Assembly: GCA_040220895.1 (NCBI GenBank)
Contig: JAVJVY010000010.1
Location: 62,001 to 126,000 of the forward strand
Length of the DNA stretch: 64,000 nt
Origin: UBA11591 sp040220895
GTDB taxonomy: Bacteria; Bacteroidota; Bacteroidia; Flavobacteriales_E; Vicingaceae
Direction: 5' to 3'
In this document: in pieces, positions 50,608-60,214 of the stretch
Position numbering within the stretch: position 1 is the first letter of the stretch
How the letters are laid out: each line of letters begins with the position of its first letter
Made by a program: the position numbers and the translations under genes
Notes under the pieces: model-generated
The model's input: only the letters and a program-made list of their open reading frames with translations
Databases searched by the model: none
What the model was told of the DNA's origin: nothing

Positions 50608-53046
50608 TTAGTTGTCTTCGAATTCGTTTTCGGGCATTTCCCATGCAGCGTCTTGGCCAGTCCCGTAGGCGTTGCAATCTAACTCAATACTAATCTTTTT
50701 TTCAGGCTTTTCAAAATCACCCTTGCTCACCTTAATGGTACTATCGGCATACACTTTTTGCATAAAATAACCCCACATAGGCAGGGCCATATTGGTGCCC
50801 ATTCCTTTTGATAAAGTACTAAAGCGCACTCCCGGGTCTTCTGCCCCGACCCAAACCCCCGTTACAAGATCCGGTGTAAGACCAAGAAACCAACCATCCG
50901 AATGGTTTTGGGTTGTACCGGTCTTGGCGGCGATGGGATTCCTAAAGCCACCGTATGGCCTAACCTCGGTGGGCAGACGCAATCTCATGGCAGTACCGGT
51001 GGTTTTGTTCTTTGGCTTGTATTTATTGTAGACACCGGCCACAACTCCCTTCATCAGGTCCAGCATAACGTAAGCCGCTTCTTCTGTCATTGCCTCGTTT
51101 GTTATGGGATTAACGTCTACAATAACGTTGCCATTTTTGTCTTCAATCTTGGCAATAAACGTGGGTTCGATCCATACACCTTTATTTGCAAAGGTAGATA
51201 TGGCACCCACCATTTCATAGAGGCTGACGTCTTCTACTCCAAGGCAAAGGGATGGCACCGGTTTCATCGGGCTCTTGATTCCTACCTCTTTCACGAAATC
51301 GACCATGACGTAAGGGCCAAATTGCTTCATTATCCAGGCCGTCACGTTGTTCATTGAATTTGCTAAACCGTACTTAATCGATACCATTCCGTGAAAATTG
51401 TTACCATCGGTCTTGGGCGTCCAGTCTCTCAGTAGTCCCCAATTTCCTTTATGAATGGTGACCGGAGTATTTGGAATTTCATAACATGGGGAGTAGCCCT
51501 TTTGAATGGCCGTGGCATATAAAAATGGCTTGATTGTCGAGCCCACTTGTCGCTTGGCCAGTTTGACATGATCGTATCGGAAATGCTGGTAGTCAATCCC
51601 ACCTACCCAGGCTTTAATATTACCCGTGTGAGGGTCCATGGACATCATACCAGCCTGCAAGAAACTTTTATAATACTTGATGGAATCCATGGGAGACATC
51701 AGGGTGTCTACATCGCCACGCCAGGTGAAAACCTGCATGGAATCAGGAGAATTGAATACAGCATCGATGCTGTCCTCGCTTATTTTCACCTTTGTGTGTT
51801 CGCAATCTTCTGCCTTACAAACGATCATTTCCACACCATCGATATTTTTTTCGGTCAGGTAACTGCCCCTTCTGCCACAATTTTCGCATTCCTGGCCCGA
51901 AAGGACCTGATAGCGGTGACTTTTATGCTTGGCATGGTTCAAGATGGCTTCGCGCTGCTCTTCTGAGGTTTTCCAGTCGAACGGCGCGTTCTTTTTCTTT
52001 TTCAGATCCCTGAAGAAGTCATCCTGTAATTCTGCCTTTAAGTGCTGAGCTACTGCCCATTCAGCATACTTCTGTAGGCGGGAATCTATGGTGGTATAAA
52101 CCACCAGACCATCTTTGTACATGTTGTACGGTTGGCCATTTGGTTTATGATAAATGTATTGGCCGCTGGCATCTTTGGCAGCGAACATTTCCCTGAGCTC
52201 AAGGCGCATTACTTCTCTAAAATAAGGAGCCAGTCCTTCTTTGTGATCGACTTTTTGATAATTCAGAACGATGGGTTTTTCTCGAAGCGTGTCAAAAGCT
52301 TCCTGATCTATTAAGCCGTTTCTTTTCATTTGAAAAAATACCACATTCCTGCGGTGAACCGTGGTATCCATATTGCGCAGTGGATTAAAAAGGGAAGGGT
52401 TTTTTGCCATTCCCACCAAGGTTGCTGATTCCACCAAATCCAGTTCCGATGGTTTTTTATTAAAGTAGACCCAGGCGGCAGATTCTATTCCAACCGCATT
52501 ATTCAGAAAATCAAAGCGATTCAGGTACATGGCAATGATCTCACTTTTGGTGTAGTGCCTTTCCAGACGCACGGCAATGATCCATTCTTTGAACTTTTGA
52601 AGAACGCGTTCCAATTTAGACTTTGGCAGATCTGAAAACAGCATTTTTGACAATTGTTGGGTAATGGTACTCGCCCCGCCACTTCGTCCCAGATTTATGA
52701 TCGCTCGACCCAGTCCTCGCATATCAATTCCAGAATGTTCATAATAACGTTCATCTTCTGTGGCTACAAGTGCCTTGACCATGTCGGGCGAGAGGTCTTC
52801 GAAATTCACACTGGTTCTGTTTTGCAGAAAATATTTTCCTAATATTTCTCCATCTGCCGTGTATACCACAGTGGCCAGATTGCTGTTTGGATTCTCAAGT
52901 TCTTCGAAACTGGGTAGTTCGCCAAAGGCTCCGAGCCCTGCCATTAACAGCAATAGGCAAATCATCAATACGGGCAATAAGGCAATCATCCAGGTAAGGA
53001 GCGGAAACCATTTTACAACGGAAGGAGTATTTTCGACTTTTTTCAT
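50608..53046 (-). CDS. Penicillin-binding protein 1A (transglycosylase/transpeptidase)
   Basis: 812 residues. N-terminal membrane anchor about 13-40; glycosyltransferase 51 domain with Glu97 (A-T-E-D-E-R-Y-Y-E-H); transpeptidase domain with Ser503-x-x-Lys506 (S-T-I-K), S564-M-N566 and K708-T-G-T. Cys387, Cys390, Cys410 and Cys415 form a CxxC-x19-CxxxxC insertion before the transpeptidase domain that could bind zinc. It polymerises and cross-links peptidoglycan outside the inner membrane. Linked to gldH by an ATGA overlap. Confidence 0.95.
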   Translation of the reverse strand: MKKVENTPSVVKWFPLLTWMIALLPVLMICLLLLMAGLGAFGELPSFEELENPNSNLATVVYTADGEILGKYFLQNRTSVNFEDLSPDMVKALVATEDERYYEHSGIDMRGLGRAIINLGRSGGASTITQQLSKMLFSDLPKSKLERVLQKFKEWIIAVRLERHYTKSEIIAMYLNRFDFLNNAVGIESAAWVYFNKKPSELDLVESATLVGMAKNPSLFNPLRNMDTTVHRRNVVFFQMKRNGLIDQEAFDTLREKPIVLNYQKVDHKEGLAPYFREVMRLELREMFAAKDASGQYIYHKPNGQPYNMYKDGLVVYTTIDSRLQKYAEWAVAQHLKAELQDDFFRDLKKKKNAPFDWKTSEEQREAILNHAKHKSHRYQVLSGQECENCGRRGSYLTEKNIDGVEMIVCKAEDCEHTKVKISEDSIDAVFNSPDSMQVFTWRGDVDTLMSPMDSIKYYKSFLQAGMMSMDPHTGNIKAWVGGIDYQHFRYDHVKLAKRQVGSTIKPFLYATAIQKGYSPCYEIPNTPVTIHKGNWGLLRDWTPKTDGNNFHGMVSIKYGLANSMNNVTAWIMKQFGPYVMVDFVKEVGIKSPMKPVPSLCLGVEDVSLYEMVGAISTFANKGVWIEPTFIAKIEDKNGNVIVDVNPITNEAMTEEAAYVMLDLMKGVVAGVYNKYKPKNKTTGTAMRLRLPTEVRPYGGFRNPIAAKTGTTQNHSDGWFLGLTPDLVTGVWVGAEDPGVRFSTLSKGMGTNMALPMWGYFMQKVYADSTIKVSKGDFEKPEKKISIELDCNAYGTGQDAAWEMPENEFEDN

Positions 53047-53600
53047 TCTTTCTCTACCCTAATTCCCACTTTCTCAACTCGCAGGCCCACATCTGAAATG
53101 GAATTCAACGTGTCCTGCCGCATACCATGTCTGATGGTTACCTTATACTCACCCGGAATGAGAATCTTTACCCCCTTTAGCAATGCAAATTGATTTTGCC
53201 AGGTATTGCCAATACCGGTTCCGGTCCAGCGCCCGGACTTATCGGCCAAGGTAAACTCAATGGTGTCGGCAAAGAACTTCTCATCGGGTGCCGTCATTTC
53301 GATGAATAGAAACAAATTATTGTAAGCATATTCGTTTTTATTCCTCACATTGATGTAAACGTTGTAAAGAAATTCGGTGTTGTCTATGGAAAAAACAAAT
53401 TCCTTTGATTCTTGCTCAGCCCATTCAGCCCCATCTATCTCTTGGTTCTGTTCATAGATTCGACTGCTGTCACACGATTCTAACATGAAAATTGTCAAAA
53501 AAGCAATGACAACGACTTGTTTCAAAGGCACCTTTGGTGCGATTTGATTGGTGGAATGTCTTTTTTGAGCTAAAGGAAAAATGTAGGAGTTATTGCTCAT
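53043..53600 (-). CDS. gldH: Gliding motility lipoprotein GldH
   Basis: Up to 185 residues. The lipoprotein signal (hydrophobic core then L-E-S-C) is preceded by about 25 residues if the ATG at 53600 is used. A TTG at 53525 would start exactly at the signal peptide and may be the true start; the coordinates given are the longer form. The mature part, with I-Y-E-Q-N at its beginning and W-T-G-T-G-I-G near its middle, matches GldH. GldH is required for gliding and T9SS function in Flavobacterium. Sits between holB and PBP1A. Confidence 0.85.
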   Translation of the reverse strand: MSNNSYIFPLAQKRHSTNQIAPKVPLKQVVVIAFLTIFMLESCDSSRIYEQNQEIDGAEWAEQESKEFVFSIDNTEFLYNVYINVRNKNEYAYNNLFLFIEMTAPDEKFFADTIEFTLADKSGRWTGTGIGNTWQNQFALLKGVKILIPGEYKVTIRHGMRQDTLNSISDVGLRVEKVGIRVEKE

Positions 53601-53630
53601 AATATCGGGGGGAAACCAAAAACTGGTCTT

Positions 53631-54782
53631 TCACAAATTTACATTTTTGGGATTAATCAGCTTGCCGAAATGCCCACTGAGTTGCATGAAAAGTATTTTC
53701 GCGTTTGCGTTCCGATTCAAGTTTGCAAGTGCGGTGTCAAATTCCTCTACGAGTTTCGGAATATTTTCAAGATTCAGAAGGGATGAAAAGTTCTTGACAT
53801 GGACCTCTTCTTCGGGAAACAGGTGCAATAAATCGCTACTCTGATGATTATTTAATAAGCCTGCCCGAAAAAAATCAAGACCGTAAAGCATAAAATCTCT
53901 TTGAGAACTGCGCGTTTCACTTGCCATTTGATCGCACCAGTCCAGCAGCTCGGGAAGTTTCTTGTGCATGATAAAACACATCCTTGCCCATTCAACAAAC
54001 TTTTCGCTTAGCTCTGTATGATCTGCCTTTTTTTTAAGAGATTCGATTGCTTTAAGTGGATTTCCTTCGGCATATTTCATTGCAAAGGCTCGTTCCGATT
54101 CATTCTTTTCGTTGTATTCATTTGAAAGCCAAGCATTCATTACCTCGTTTTCCATCTTTCCTATTCTGACTATTTGGGTTCTTGATAAAATAGTCGGAAG
54201 GATGCTTTCCTGATTTTCAGTCACCAAAAAGAAAAACACATTTTCGGGGGGTTCTTCAATGATCTTCAATAAACGGTTCGATGAATGGACGTTCATTTTT
54301 TCTGGTAGCCAGATGATAGCGAATCGATAAGGGGATTCAAAGCTTTTTAATGACAGGTCTTTGATCACTTGAAGGCTGTCGTCGGTAGGGATGATGGCTT
54401 GCTTCTTATCGGCATCCATATAGGTCAGCCAGTCATTCAGGCTACTGTACTTGTTTTCTGTGAGAAACTTCCTCCATTCGCTCGCGTAATGCTGTGAGCG
54501 AGCTTTTTTAGGAACTTTTTTAGAGGTAGCCGTTGGATAGTAGAAATGCAAGTCGGGGTGGGCGTATTTCAGAAATTTGACACAAGAGCGGCATTCACCG
54601 CAAGAATCATTCGTTGTTTTTGATTCACAAGAAAGGTATTGTGCAAACGAGATGGCAATTGAAAGTGCGGGACTGCCCTCATCCCCCAAAAAGAGCAATG
54701 AATGACCAACCCGTTCTTTTGTGAACGACGCAATCAGGCGGTTTTTGACCTCATCGTAATTCGGTATGTCCTTGAAGCGCAT
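53631..54782 (-). CDS. holB: DNA polymerase III subunit delta' (clamp-loader)
   Basis: 383 residues. The AAA+ part has a degenerate P-loop (F-L-G-D-E-G-S-P-A), as expected for delta', a zinc-binding group of four Cys (C-E-S-K to C-R-S-C) and the S-R-T-Q-I-V arginine region. It helps load the sliding clamp. It heads the run holB-gldH-PBP1A-scoA; gldH follows after 30 bp. Confidence 0.88.
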   Translation of the reverse strand: MRFKDIPNYDEVKNRLIASFTKERVGHSLLFLGDEGSPALSIAISFAQYLSCESKTTNDSCGECRSCVKFLKYAHPDLHFYYPTATSKKVPKKARSQHYASEWRKFLTENKYSSLNDWLTYMDADKKQAIIPTDDSLQVIKDLSLKSFESPYRFAIIWLPEKMNVHSSNRLLKIIEEPPENVFFFLVTENQESILPTILSRTQIVRIGKMENEVMNAWLSNEYNEKNESERAFAMKYAEGNPLKAIESLKKKADHTELSEKFVEWARMCFIMHKKLPELLDWCDQMASETRSSQRDFMLYGLDFFRAGLLNNHQSSDLLHLFPEEEVHVKNFSSLLNLENIPKLVEEFDTALANLNRNANAKILFMQLSGHFGKLINPKNVNL

Positions 54783-54891
54783 GTCAGCCAGTGTAATTAA
54801 TTATCGATAAATGATTTAAAATATTGATAATCAAATTATTGGAATTAAAATGAATGAACAATTTACCCTTAATATCTAACCTTTTTCAAAA

Positions 54892-54921
54892 TTGCAAAAA
54901 TCATTTTAATTTGTAGATTTG
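54892..54921 (+). promoter_or_regulatory. Promoter of the universal stress protein gene
   Basis: TTG (54892-54894), a 19-bp spacer and TAGATTTG (54914-54921) match the Bacteroidota -33/-7 pattern well. The leader is about 23 nt. Confidence 0.65.
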
Positions 54922-54950
54922 TTTGCAGTAGGAATCAATAAGCATTTATA

Positions 54951-55772
54951 ATGTATAACGTCCTTGTTCCCAATGATTTTACTGAGGCAGCTGACTTCTC
55001 GATGGAGCACGCAGCGAAAGTTGCAAGCTATTTTCATGGAGAGGTTTATTTGTTGCATGTGATCTCCAAAGAAAAGGAGCGCGAAGCTGCCCAAGCCAAA
55101 CTTGACAAGTCCGCTGCTGATGCACTTGCAAAATACAACATAGTGTTCAAAACCATAATTCGTAAAGGCAACATTTTTGACGATATAGGGGAAGTGGCTA
55201 AAGAAATTGGTGCCAGATTGATCATCATGGGCACTCATGGGGTGAAGGGCATCCAAAAATTGGTCGGAAGTTATGCATTGAAAGTCATTCTTCATTCAGA
55301 AGTTCCGTTCATCATCACACAGAGAAAAAGTCCAAACGACAAAGGCTATTCTGACATTGTCGTTCCCATTAGTTATGAAGAAGAGTCCAAGCAAAAATTA
55401 AGCCTCATTGCAAAAATATCAGAGCACTTTGGCGCAAAGCTTCACGTATTCTCACCCCAGGAGACGGATGGATTCTTGGTGGCCCGTTTAAAGAGACAAC
55501 TTCAGTTCACCAAAAAATACCTCGATGAGCGGAAGATTTCTTTTGACGTAAAAATAGCTAAGGAGAAGGGCGATTTTACTAGGCAGTGTACCGAATTTGC
55601 TCGTGATATTCAGGCGGATCTTATAGCTGTGATCAATACGGCGGATAAAGGTGTTCTGCCCGATTTCATAGGCGGAGGAGGGGGTGAGCAAGACCTTATT
55701 ACAAATTCTGAGCAAATCCCGGTCATTATCATGAATCCTTCTCAGAAGTTTGTGGCTGAATCATTCGGTTAA
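54951..55772 (+). CDS. Tandem-domain universal stress protein
   Basis: 273 residues with two Usp domains. The first shows V-P-N-D-F-T and the ATP-binding G-T-H-G-V-K-G then G-S at about 101-113; the second starts near 142 (V-P-I-S-Y) and ends with I-P-V-I-I-M. A second protein of this type is encoded at 38180-39025. Single gene with its own promoter. Confidence 0.88.
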   Translation: MYNVLVPNDFTEAADFSMEHAAKVASYFHGEVYLLHVISKEKEREAAQAKLDKSAADALAKYNIVFKTIIRKGNIFDDIGEVAKEIGARLIIMGTHGVKGIQKLVGSYALKVILHSEVPFIITQRKSPNDKGYSDIVVPISYEEESKQKLSLIAKISEHFGAKLHVFSPQETDGFLVARLKRQLQFTKKYLDERKISFDVKIAKEKGDFTRQCTEFARDIQADLIAVINTADKGVLPDFIGGGGGEQDLITNSEQIPVIIMNPSQKFVAESFG

Positions 55773-55785
55773 TAGTACGTCAACT

Positions 55786-56772
55786 TCAACGTAATTTCTT
55801 TCGCAAGTTTTGCATGGCATTTTTAGCCAATGGTACAGCATGTTCATCTTTTAGTTTTTGCGCTAAGCGCATGTTCTTCTCGATGAAGGATTTGTACTGC
55901 TCTGAATCCTTGTCAAAAGCCCTGTGATTTATTGCCTGATTGATACCGGTAATGTCTTTGAATAACTGCAGGCTGCTTTCGGTGATCATGCACGACGAGA
56001 ATTTATCCCAGATATACTCGATGGCGGTTTCGCTTGGGTGCACGAGGTCCGTGTTGTAAAAACGATAATCCCTAAGGTCATCCGAAAGCAATTCGAATGC
56101 GGGAAAATACAAGACTTTCATTTCTTGTTCTATTTCGTGAATCGCGATTCTGAGTATGGACTTACTTAGGTAATTTTCTTCAAATCCGTCACGGAGGTGT
56201 CTGACCGGACTTACCGTGAAGACAATGCTTAATCCGGGATTGAATTCCAAAAGGGCGTCGATGGTCTTTGTCCAGACCTGAGTTATTTCGTCGATTCCCA
56301 GTAATCGTTTGTTGAAATTGGAAGCGGGTAATTTAAGGCAATTATTAACTACAAGACCATTGTTTTTCCATTCATAGACCCAAGCAGTGCCAAAGGTGAC
56401 AAAGAGGTGACTGGCCTCTTTCAAATTTACGCTTGCACCTTCCAATCGATTGTTCACTCGAGAAAGTAATTGATCACTGTCGCTATCAAACCATGAACCG
56501 TGAAGTTCCAGGCTGTTCCAGCCTCCATTGCACTCTATTAGGTCATCTGAAGTAAAATATTGCTTTTGCATCAAGCGCTTTAGATGATCACTCGCAGAAA
56601 TAGGATTGTAGGTAATACCGAATGGATTTGAGTCTACTTTGAATAGAAACTCATTGAGTTTGGATCCGATGTTATCACTGAAACACGATCCGATAAGAAA
56701 TGTGGGATGGATATGCCCGAACCTCGGGTATTGCTTATTAATGATGAATTCAGTCCTAAATGGAAAGGCCAT
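55786..56772 (-). CDS. GSCFA-domain protein (SGNH-type hydrolase relative)
   Basis: 328 residues. The family name motif appears as G-S-C-F-S at about 28-32, close to the start, and further conserved parts are N-P-F-G-I-T-Y-N-P and F-T-V-S-P-V-R-H-L-R-D-G. Late residues H-P-S-E (D-L-V-H-P-S-E) resemble the catalytic block of SGNH esterases. It may act on an acyl or acetyl group, but no activity is established. Alone on its strand, 13 bp from the convergent stress protein gene. Confidence 0.9.
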   Translation of the reverse strand: MAFPFRTEFIINKQYPRFGHIHPTFLIGSCFSDNIGSKLNEFLFKVDSNPFGITYNPISASDHLKRLMQKQYFTSDDLIECNGGWNSLELHGSWFDSDSDQLLSRVNNRLEGASVNLKEASHLFVTFGTAWVYEWKNNGLVVNNCLKLPASNFNKRLLGIDEITQVWTKTIDALLEFNPGLSIVFTVSPVRHLRDGFEENYLSKSILRIAIHEIEQEMKVLYFPAFELLSDDLRDYRFYNTDLVHPSETAIEYIWDKFSSCMITESSLQLFKDITGINQAINHRAFDKDSEQYKSFIEKNMRLAQKLKDEHAVPLAKNAMQNLRKKLR

Positions 56773-56876
56773 AGAGCATCTTGTTAGGTGTTAAATTTAG
56801 GATTTCCTACTCAAGCCAGACGCGAAATGGCGAGGCATGCGGTGTGGAACGACTGGACCAGTTAGTGATTTTAGCA

Positions 56877-56914
56877 TGGATTAAAATATGATCACGTGGA
56901 TTAAAGCATGATCA
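56877..56914. repeat. Two-copy tandem repeat, 20-bp period
   Basis: TGGATTAAAATATGATCA (56877-56894) is followed at a 20-bp distance by TGGATTAAAGCATGATCA (56897-56914), with two mismatches. It lies in the spacer between the GSCFA gene and the small nuo-linked gene. Confidence 0.7.
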
Positions 56915-56944
56915 AAAGAACTTGATTCCTGACGTTGGCGCTGC

Positions 56945-57283
56945 TCAGAAGTCTTTTTTACCGCGATCCCAATAATTTGGTTCAGTATTATCTGTTTTTT
57001 GATTGTAATAGTCCGGAGTTACAAGCCTTCCGTCTTTGGTACGCAGCATTCGCTGATAAACGGCTATTACGGGATTGAAAAGCATACTGGTCACACCGAT
57101 GGTGAACGTTTCTTCTGCGCCTTCCTCTGTAACATCAACCTTCTCAATTTTTACTTCGTATCCATTAAATTCAAGAAGTTCTTTTAAGAATTCGGATCTT
57201 TTTTCGCTTACGCCCTTCTCAACTATTGAACAACGCACACCGTCTACTTCTTTGGTAATATGTTTTCCGCTTAGAATGCTCAT
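56945..57283 (-). CDS. Small protein of unknown function after nuoN
   Basis: 112 residues from ATG 57283; an upstream start at 57343 would lie inside nuoN. It is soluble, with no signal peptide. Features: S-I-L-S-G-K-H-I-T-K near the start, F-N-G-Y-E-V-K-I-E-K in the middle and D-Y-Y-N-Q near the end. One base pair separates it from the nuoN stop, so it is likely co-transcribed with complex I. No known family recognised. Confidence 0.65.
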   Translation of the reverse strand: MSILSGKHITKEVDGVRCSIVEKGVSEKRSEFLKELLEFNGYEVKIEKVDVTEEGAEETFTIGVTSMLFNPVIAVYQRMLRTKDGRLVTPDYYNQKTDNTEPNYWDRGKKDF

Positions 57284-57284
57284 A

Positions 57285-58709
57285 CTATAGGAATTTATCG
57301 GCGATCTCTTGAATTTCGTCGTGTATTTGCCCAAAGAATCCAATGGCGACCATACCTATAATACATATGATCAGTGCCAGTTTGGAAAATAATTCAAGAC
57401 CAATGGTCGGAATGGGATTGTCAGATCCATTGATGAACATGGCTTTTACAACGAGTAAGTAATAGTAGAGTGACAGGGTCGCATTTAACGTCGCGATCAA
57501 CACCAAAACATAACTGCCCTGGCTCGCTGCACTTGCGAATAAGAAAAACTTTCCAAAAAATCCGGCCAAAGGAGGAATTCCGGCCAGTGAAAAAAGTGAA
57601 ACCAGCATGACCAGGCTCAGACCGGGATTTGTCTTATATAAGCCATTGTAGTCTTCTATGTTTTCTTTTCCCGTCTTATTGCTGATGATGGTCGCTACAC
57701 CAAAGGCGCCCAAATTAGAAAAGACGTAAACGAGCATGAAATACACACTGGCGTTCAAGCCAGCACTGTCACCGGAGTAAAGGCCAAGTACAATAAAGCC
57801 GGCCTGTGCAATGGATGAAAAAGCGAGAAAACGCTTGATATTTTGCTGTCGCAGTGCAAAGAGATTTCCAACGGTCATGGTTACCACAGAAATAATGTAA
57901 ATGAGTGGCTGCCAGATCTCAATGGCCGCAGAGAACACTTTCATAAGTATGATGAGCAAAATAAAAAGTGCTGCACCTTTGGACATCACGGAGAAGTAAC
58001 TGGAAATATTAATGGGTGCACCTTCATAAACATCGGCAGTCCAGAAATGAAATGGAACCAGGGAAATTTTAAAGGCCAATCCTGTAAAAAAGAGCACCAT
58101 GGCCAAAATTGTCATGGGACTGGCAATGGCATTAAACGAAAGTTCAGAGAAATAAATGCTACCGCCCAAACCATAAAGCATAGAGATCCCCATCAAACTA
58201 ATGCCGGAAGAGAAGGCTGCCGACATGATCATTTTTATGCCCGCCTCCGCAGACCTGGCCTGTGAAACCTCAAAAGAAGCCAATGCTGCCAGGGGAAGTG
58301 TTGCCAATTCAAGACCAATAAAAAACATGATGAAATCGCCCGAAGAAATTAGAAAAGACATTCCGATTAGCGTGGAAATCATTAGGGCATAATACTCTGA
58401 TGTTCGAGGAATATTTTCATCCTTTGAAACCCATTCCACTGATTGCAGAATAACGATGAATGTTCCTAGGTTCAAAATGCCTTTCATCAATTGTGTCATA
58501 TCGGACTGAAGAAACATTCCACCGAACAATATGCCTTCATCTGTTGAAAACAAGGACGTGATCGAAATAATGAGCATTCCTGTTAAAGCGATATAACTGA
58601 TATGCCGCTTGTGATCTCCGGATGCGATCTCTGCAACAATCAAAACCAAAACCAAAAGCGTCAGCAATGCTTCGTTTCTCAGTAACACTATGGCATCCAT
58701 TATATTCAT
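57285..58709 (-). CDS. nuoN: NADH-quinone oxidoreductase subunit N
   Basis: 474 residues with about 14 transmembrane helices. The proton-channel family motifs of Nuo/Mrp antiporter-like subunits are seen (L-A-F-S-S-I-A-Q-A-G near 280, L-A-G-I-P-P-L-A-G-F-F-G-K near 370). Membrane arm of complex I. Start overlaps nuoM by 4 bp (ATGA). Confidence 0.96.
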   Translation of the reverse strand: MNIMDAIVLLRNEALLTLLVLVLIVAEIASGDHKRHISYIALTGMLIISITSLFSTDEGILFGGMFLQSDMTQLMKGILNLGTFIVILQSVEWVSKDENIPRTSEYYALMISTLIGMSFLISSGDFIMFFIGLELATLPLAALASFEVSQARSAEAGIKMIMSAAFSSGISLMGISMLYGLGGSIYFSELSFNAIASPMTILAMVLFFTGLAFKISLVPFHFWTADVYEGAPINISSYFSVMSKGAALFILLIILMKVFSAAIEIWQPLIYIISVVTMTVGNLFALRQQNIKRFLAFSSIAQAGFIVLGLYSGDSAGLNASVYFMLVYVFSNLGAFGVATIISNKTGKENIEDYNGLYKTNPGLSLVMLVSLFSLAGIPPLAGFFGKFFLFASAASQGSYVLVLIATLNATLSLYYYLLVVKAMFINGSDNPIPTIGLELFSKLALIICIIGMVAIGFFGQIHDEIQEIADKFL

Positions 58710-60205
58710 TCGACCAGGTAAGAAAGTGTTGAAAATTTATTCATCATAAGATCAAGACTGTCGTATATCATATCGGACAACCACAAGGGGATGATACCCA
58801 TGATCAAAATGGCTATGATCAAGGTCATGGAAGACAGTTTTTCGTGCCACTTGGCATCGGCGATTTTTTCAAATTTCTCTTCCCCAATGGGGCCCAAAAG
58901 CATTTTAGCAACTGCTTGTAAAACATAGACCGCAGTGACAACGATAGATGAAATTGCGATAACCGTGGAAATACGATGAAAAGCATCGGGATGATCGAAG
59001 GCTCCTACGAAAATGGTCATTTCTGCAACGAATCCGCTTAAGCCGGGTAGTCCAAGAGACGCCAATCCACAGATTACGTAGCTCACTGAAAGGAAGGGCA
59101 TGACCTTCATCAACCCACCCATTTTGGTGATGTCCCGGGTACCGGTTCTCGCGTAGATCATTCCAATCAAACCGAAGAAAAGCGCACACATCAAGCCGTG
59201 CGAAAGCATCTGGAGTATGGCTCCGTTGAATGCCGTTTTATTCATCATCAAGATGGCGAACAGGACCAATCCGCAGTGACTGACGGAGGAATACGCATTG
59301 ATGTATTTAAGATCCTTCTGAACAACTGCCCCAAAAGCGCCGTAGATAACGCCAATGGTTGTGAGAATGATGAAGATCCACGACAATTCATCCGCTGCCT
59401 GTGGAAGCAAGAACATGGCCACTCTGAAACACCCGTACCCCCCCAATTTCATCAATACACCGGCGTGCAACATAGATACTGCCGTTGGTGCAGAAGCATG
59501 GCCATCGGGTGACCAGGTATGGAATGGGAAAAGCGCTCCGAGAACCCCAAACCCTATAAACGTCATTGGGAATATCCAACGCTGCGTACCAGAATCGATG
59601 TTCTGCCTGGCAATATCCAGAATGTGGAAGCTCAACTGACCATCTGTCGAAGAATGGAAATACAACCCCAGAATACCCACGAGTAATAGGGCAGAGCCGG
59701 CCATAAGCATCAGGGTAAGCTTCATAGCAGCGTATTCCTTAGGTCCACTGCCCCAGATACCTATCAGGAGATACATCGGTATCACGGCCAATTCATAGAA
59801 CAAGAACATGGTGAAAAGGTCCAGTGATATAAAGAATCCAAATACTCCTGTAGATAAAAGGATAAGCAAAAGAAAAAATTCCTTTGTCATGGTTTCTACG
59901 TTCCAAGACGCCAGGATACCCGAGAATATAACAACACTGGTTAGCAAAATCAGGGCCATTGAAATACCGTCAATACCTATGCTGTACGTAATGTTCAGGT
60001 GTTTATACCACAGATGCGATTCTTCAAATCGCATGCCGCTTTCGCTGACACCTTCCATGGCCAGAAACTGCCATAAGAGAAAGAGGGAAAACAACAATTG
60101 AAGGCTCATGCCAACCAAGGCAACCCAGCGCACTTGTTCCCATTTTACGGTGAAAAGGATTCCCAGAACGGTTAATAGCGGTATGATGATCAGTATATTG
60201 AGCAT
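58706..60205 (-). CDS. nuoM: NADH-quinone oxidoreductase subunit M
   Basis: 499 residues with about 14 transmembrane helices. Conserved parts include F-Y-E-L-A-V-I-P-M-Y-L near 130 (functional Glu), H-T-W-S-P-D-G-H near 230 and Y-S-S-V-S-H-C-G near 310. Proton-pumping antiporter-like subunit of complex I. Follows nuoL by 9 bp. Confidence 0.97.
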   Translation of the reverse strand: MLNILIIIPLLTVLGILFTVKWEQVRWVALVGMSLQLLFSLFLLWQFLAMEGVSESGMRFEESHLWYKHLNITYSIGIDGISMALILLTSVVIFSGILASWNVETMTKEFFLLLILLSTGVFGFFISLDLFTMFLFYELAVIPMYLLIGIWGSGPKEYAAMKLTLMLMAGSALLLVGILGLYFHSSTDGQLSFHILDIARQNIDSGTQRWIFPMTFIGFGVLGALFPFHTWSPDGHASAPTAVSMLHAGVLMKLGGYGCFRVAMFLLPQAADELSWIFIILTTIGVIYGAFGAVVQKDLKYINAYSSVSHCGLVLFAILMMNKTAFNGAILQMLSHGLMCALFFGLIGMIYARTGTRDITKMGGLMKVMPFLSVSYVICGLASLGLPGLSGFVAEMTIFVGAFDHPDAFHRISTVIAISSIVVTAVYVLQAVAKMLLGPIGEEKFEKIADAKWHEKLSSMTLIIAILIMGIIPLWLSDMIYDSLDLMMNKFSTLSYLVE

Positions 60206-60214
60206 GTTCTTTCC

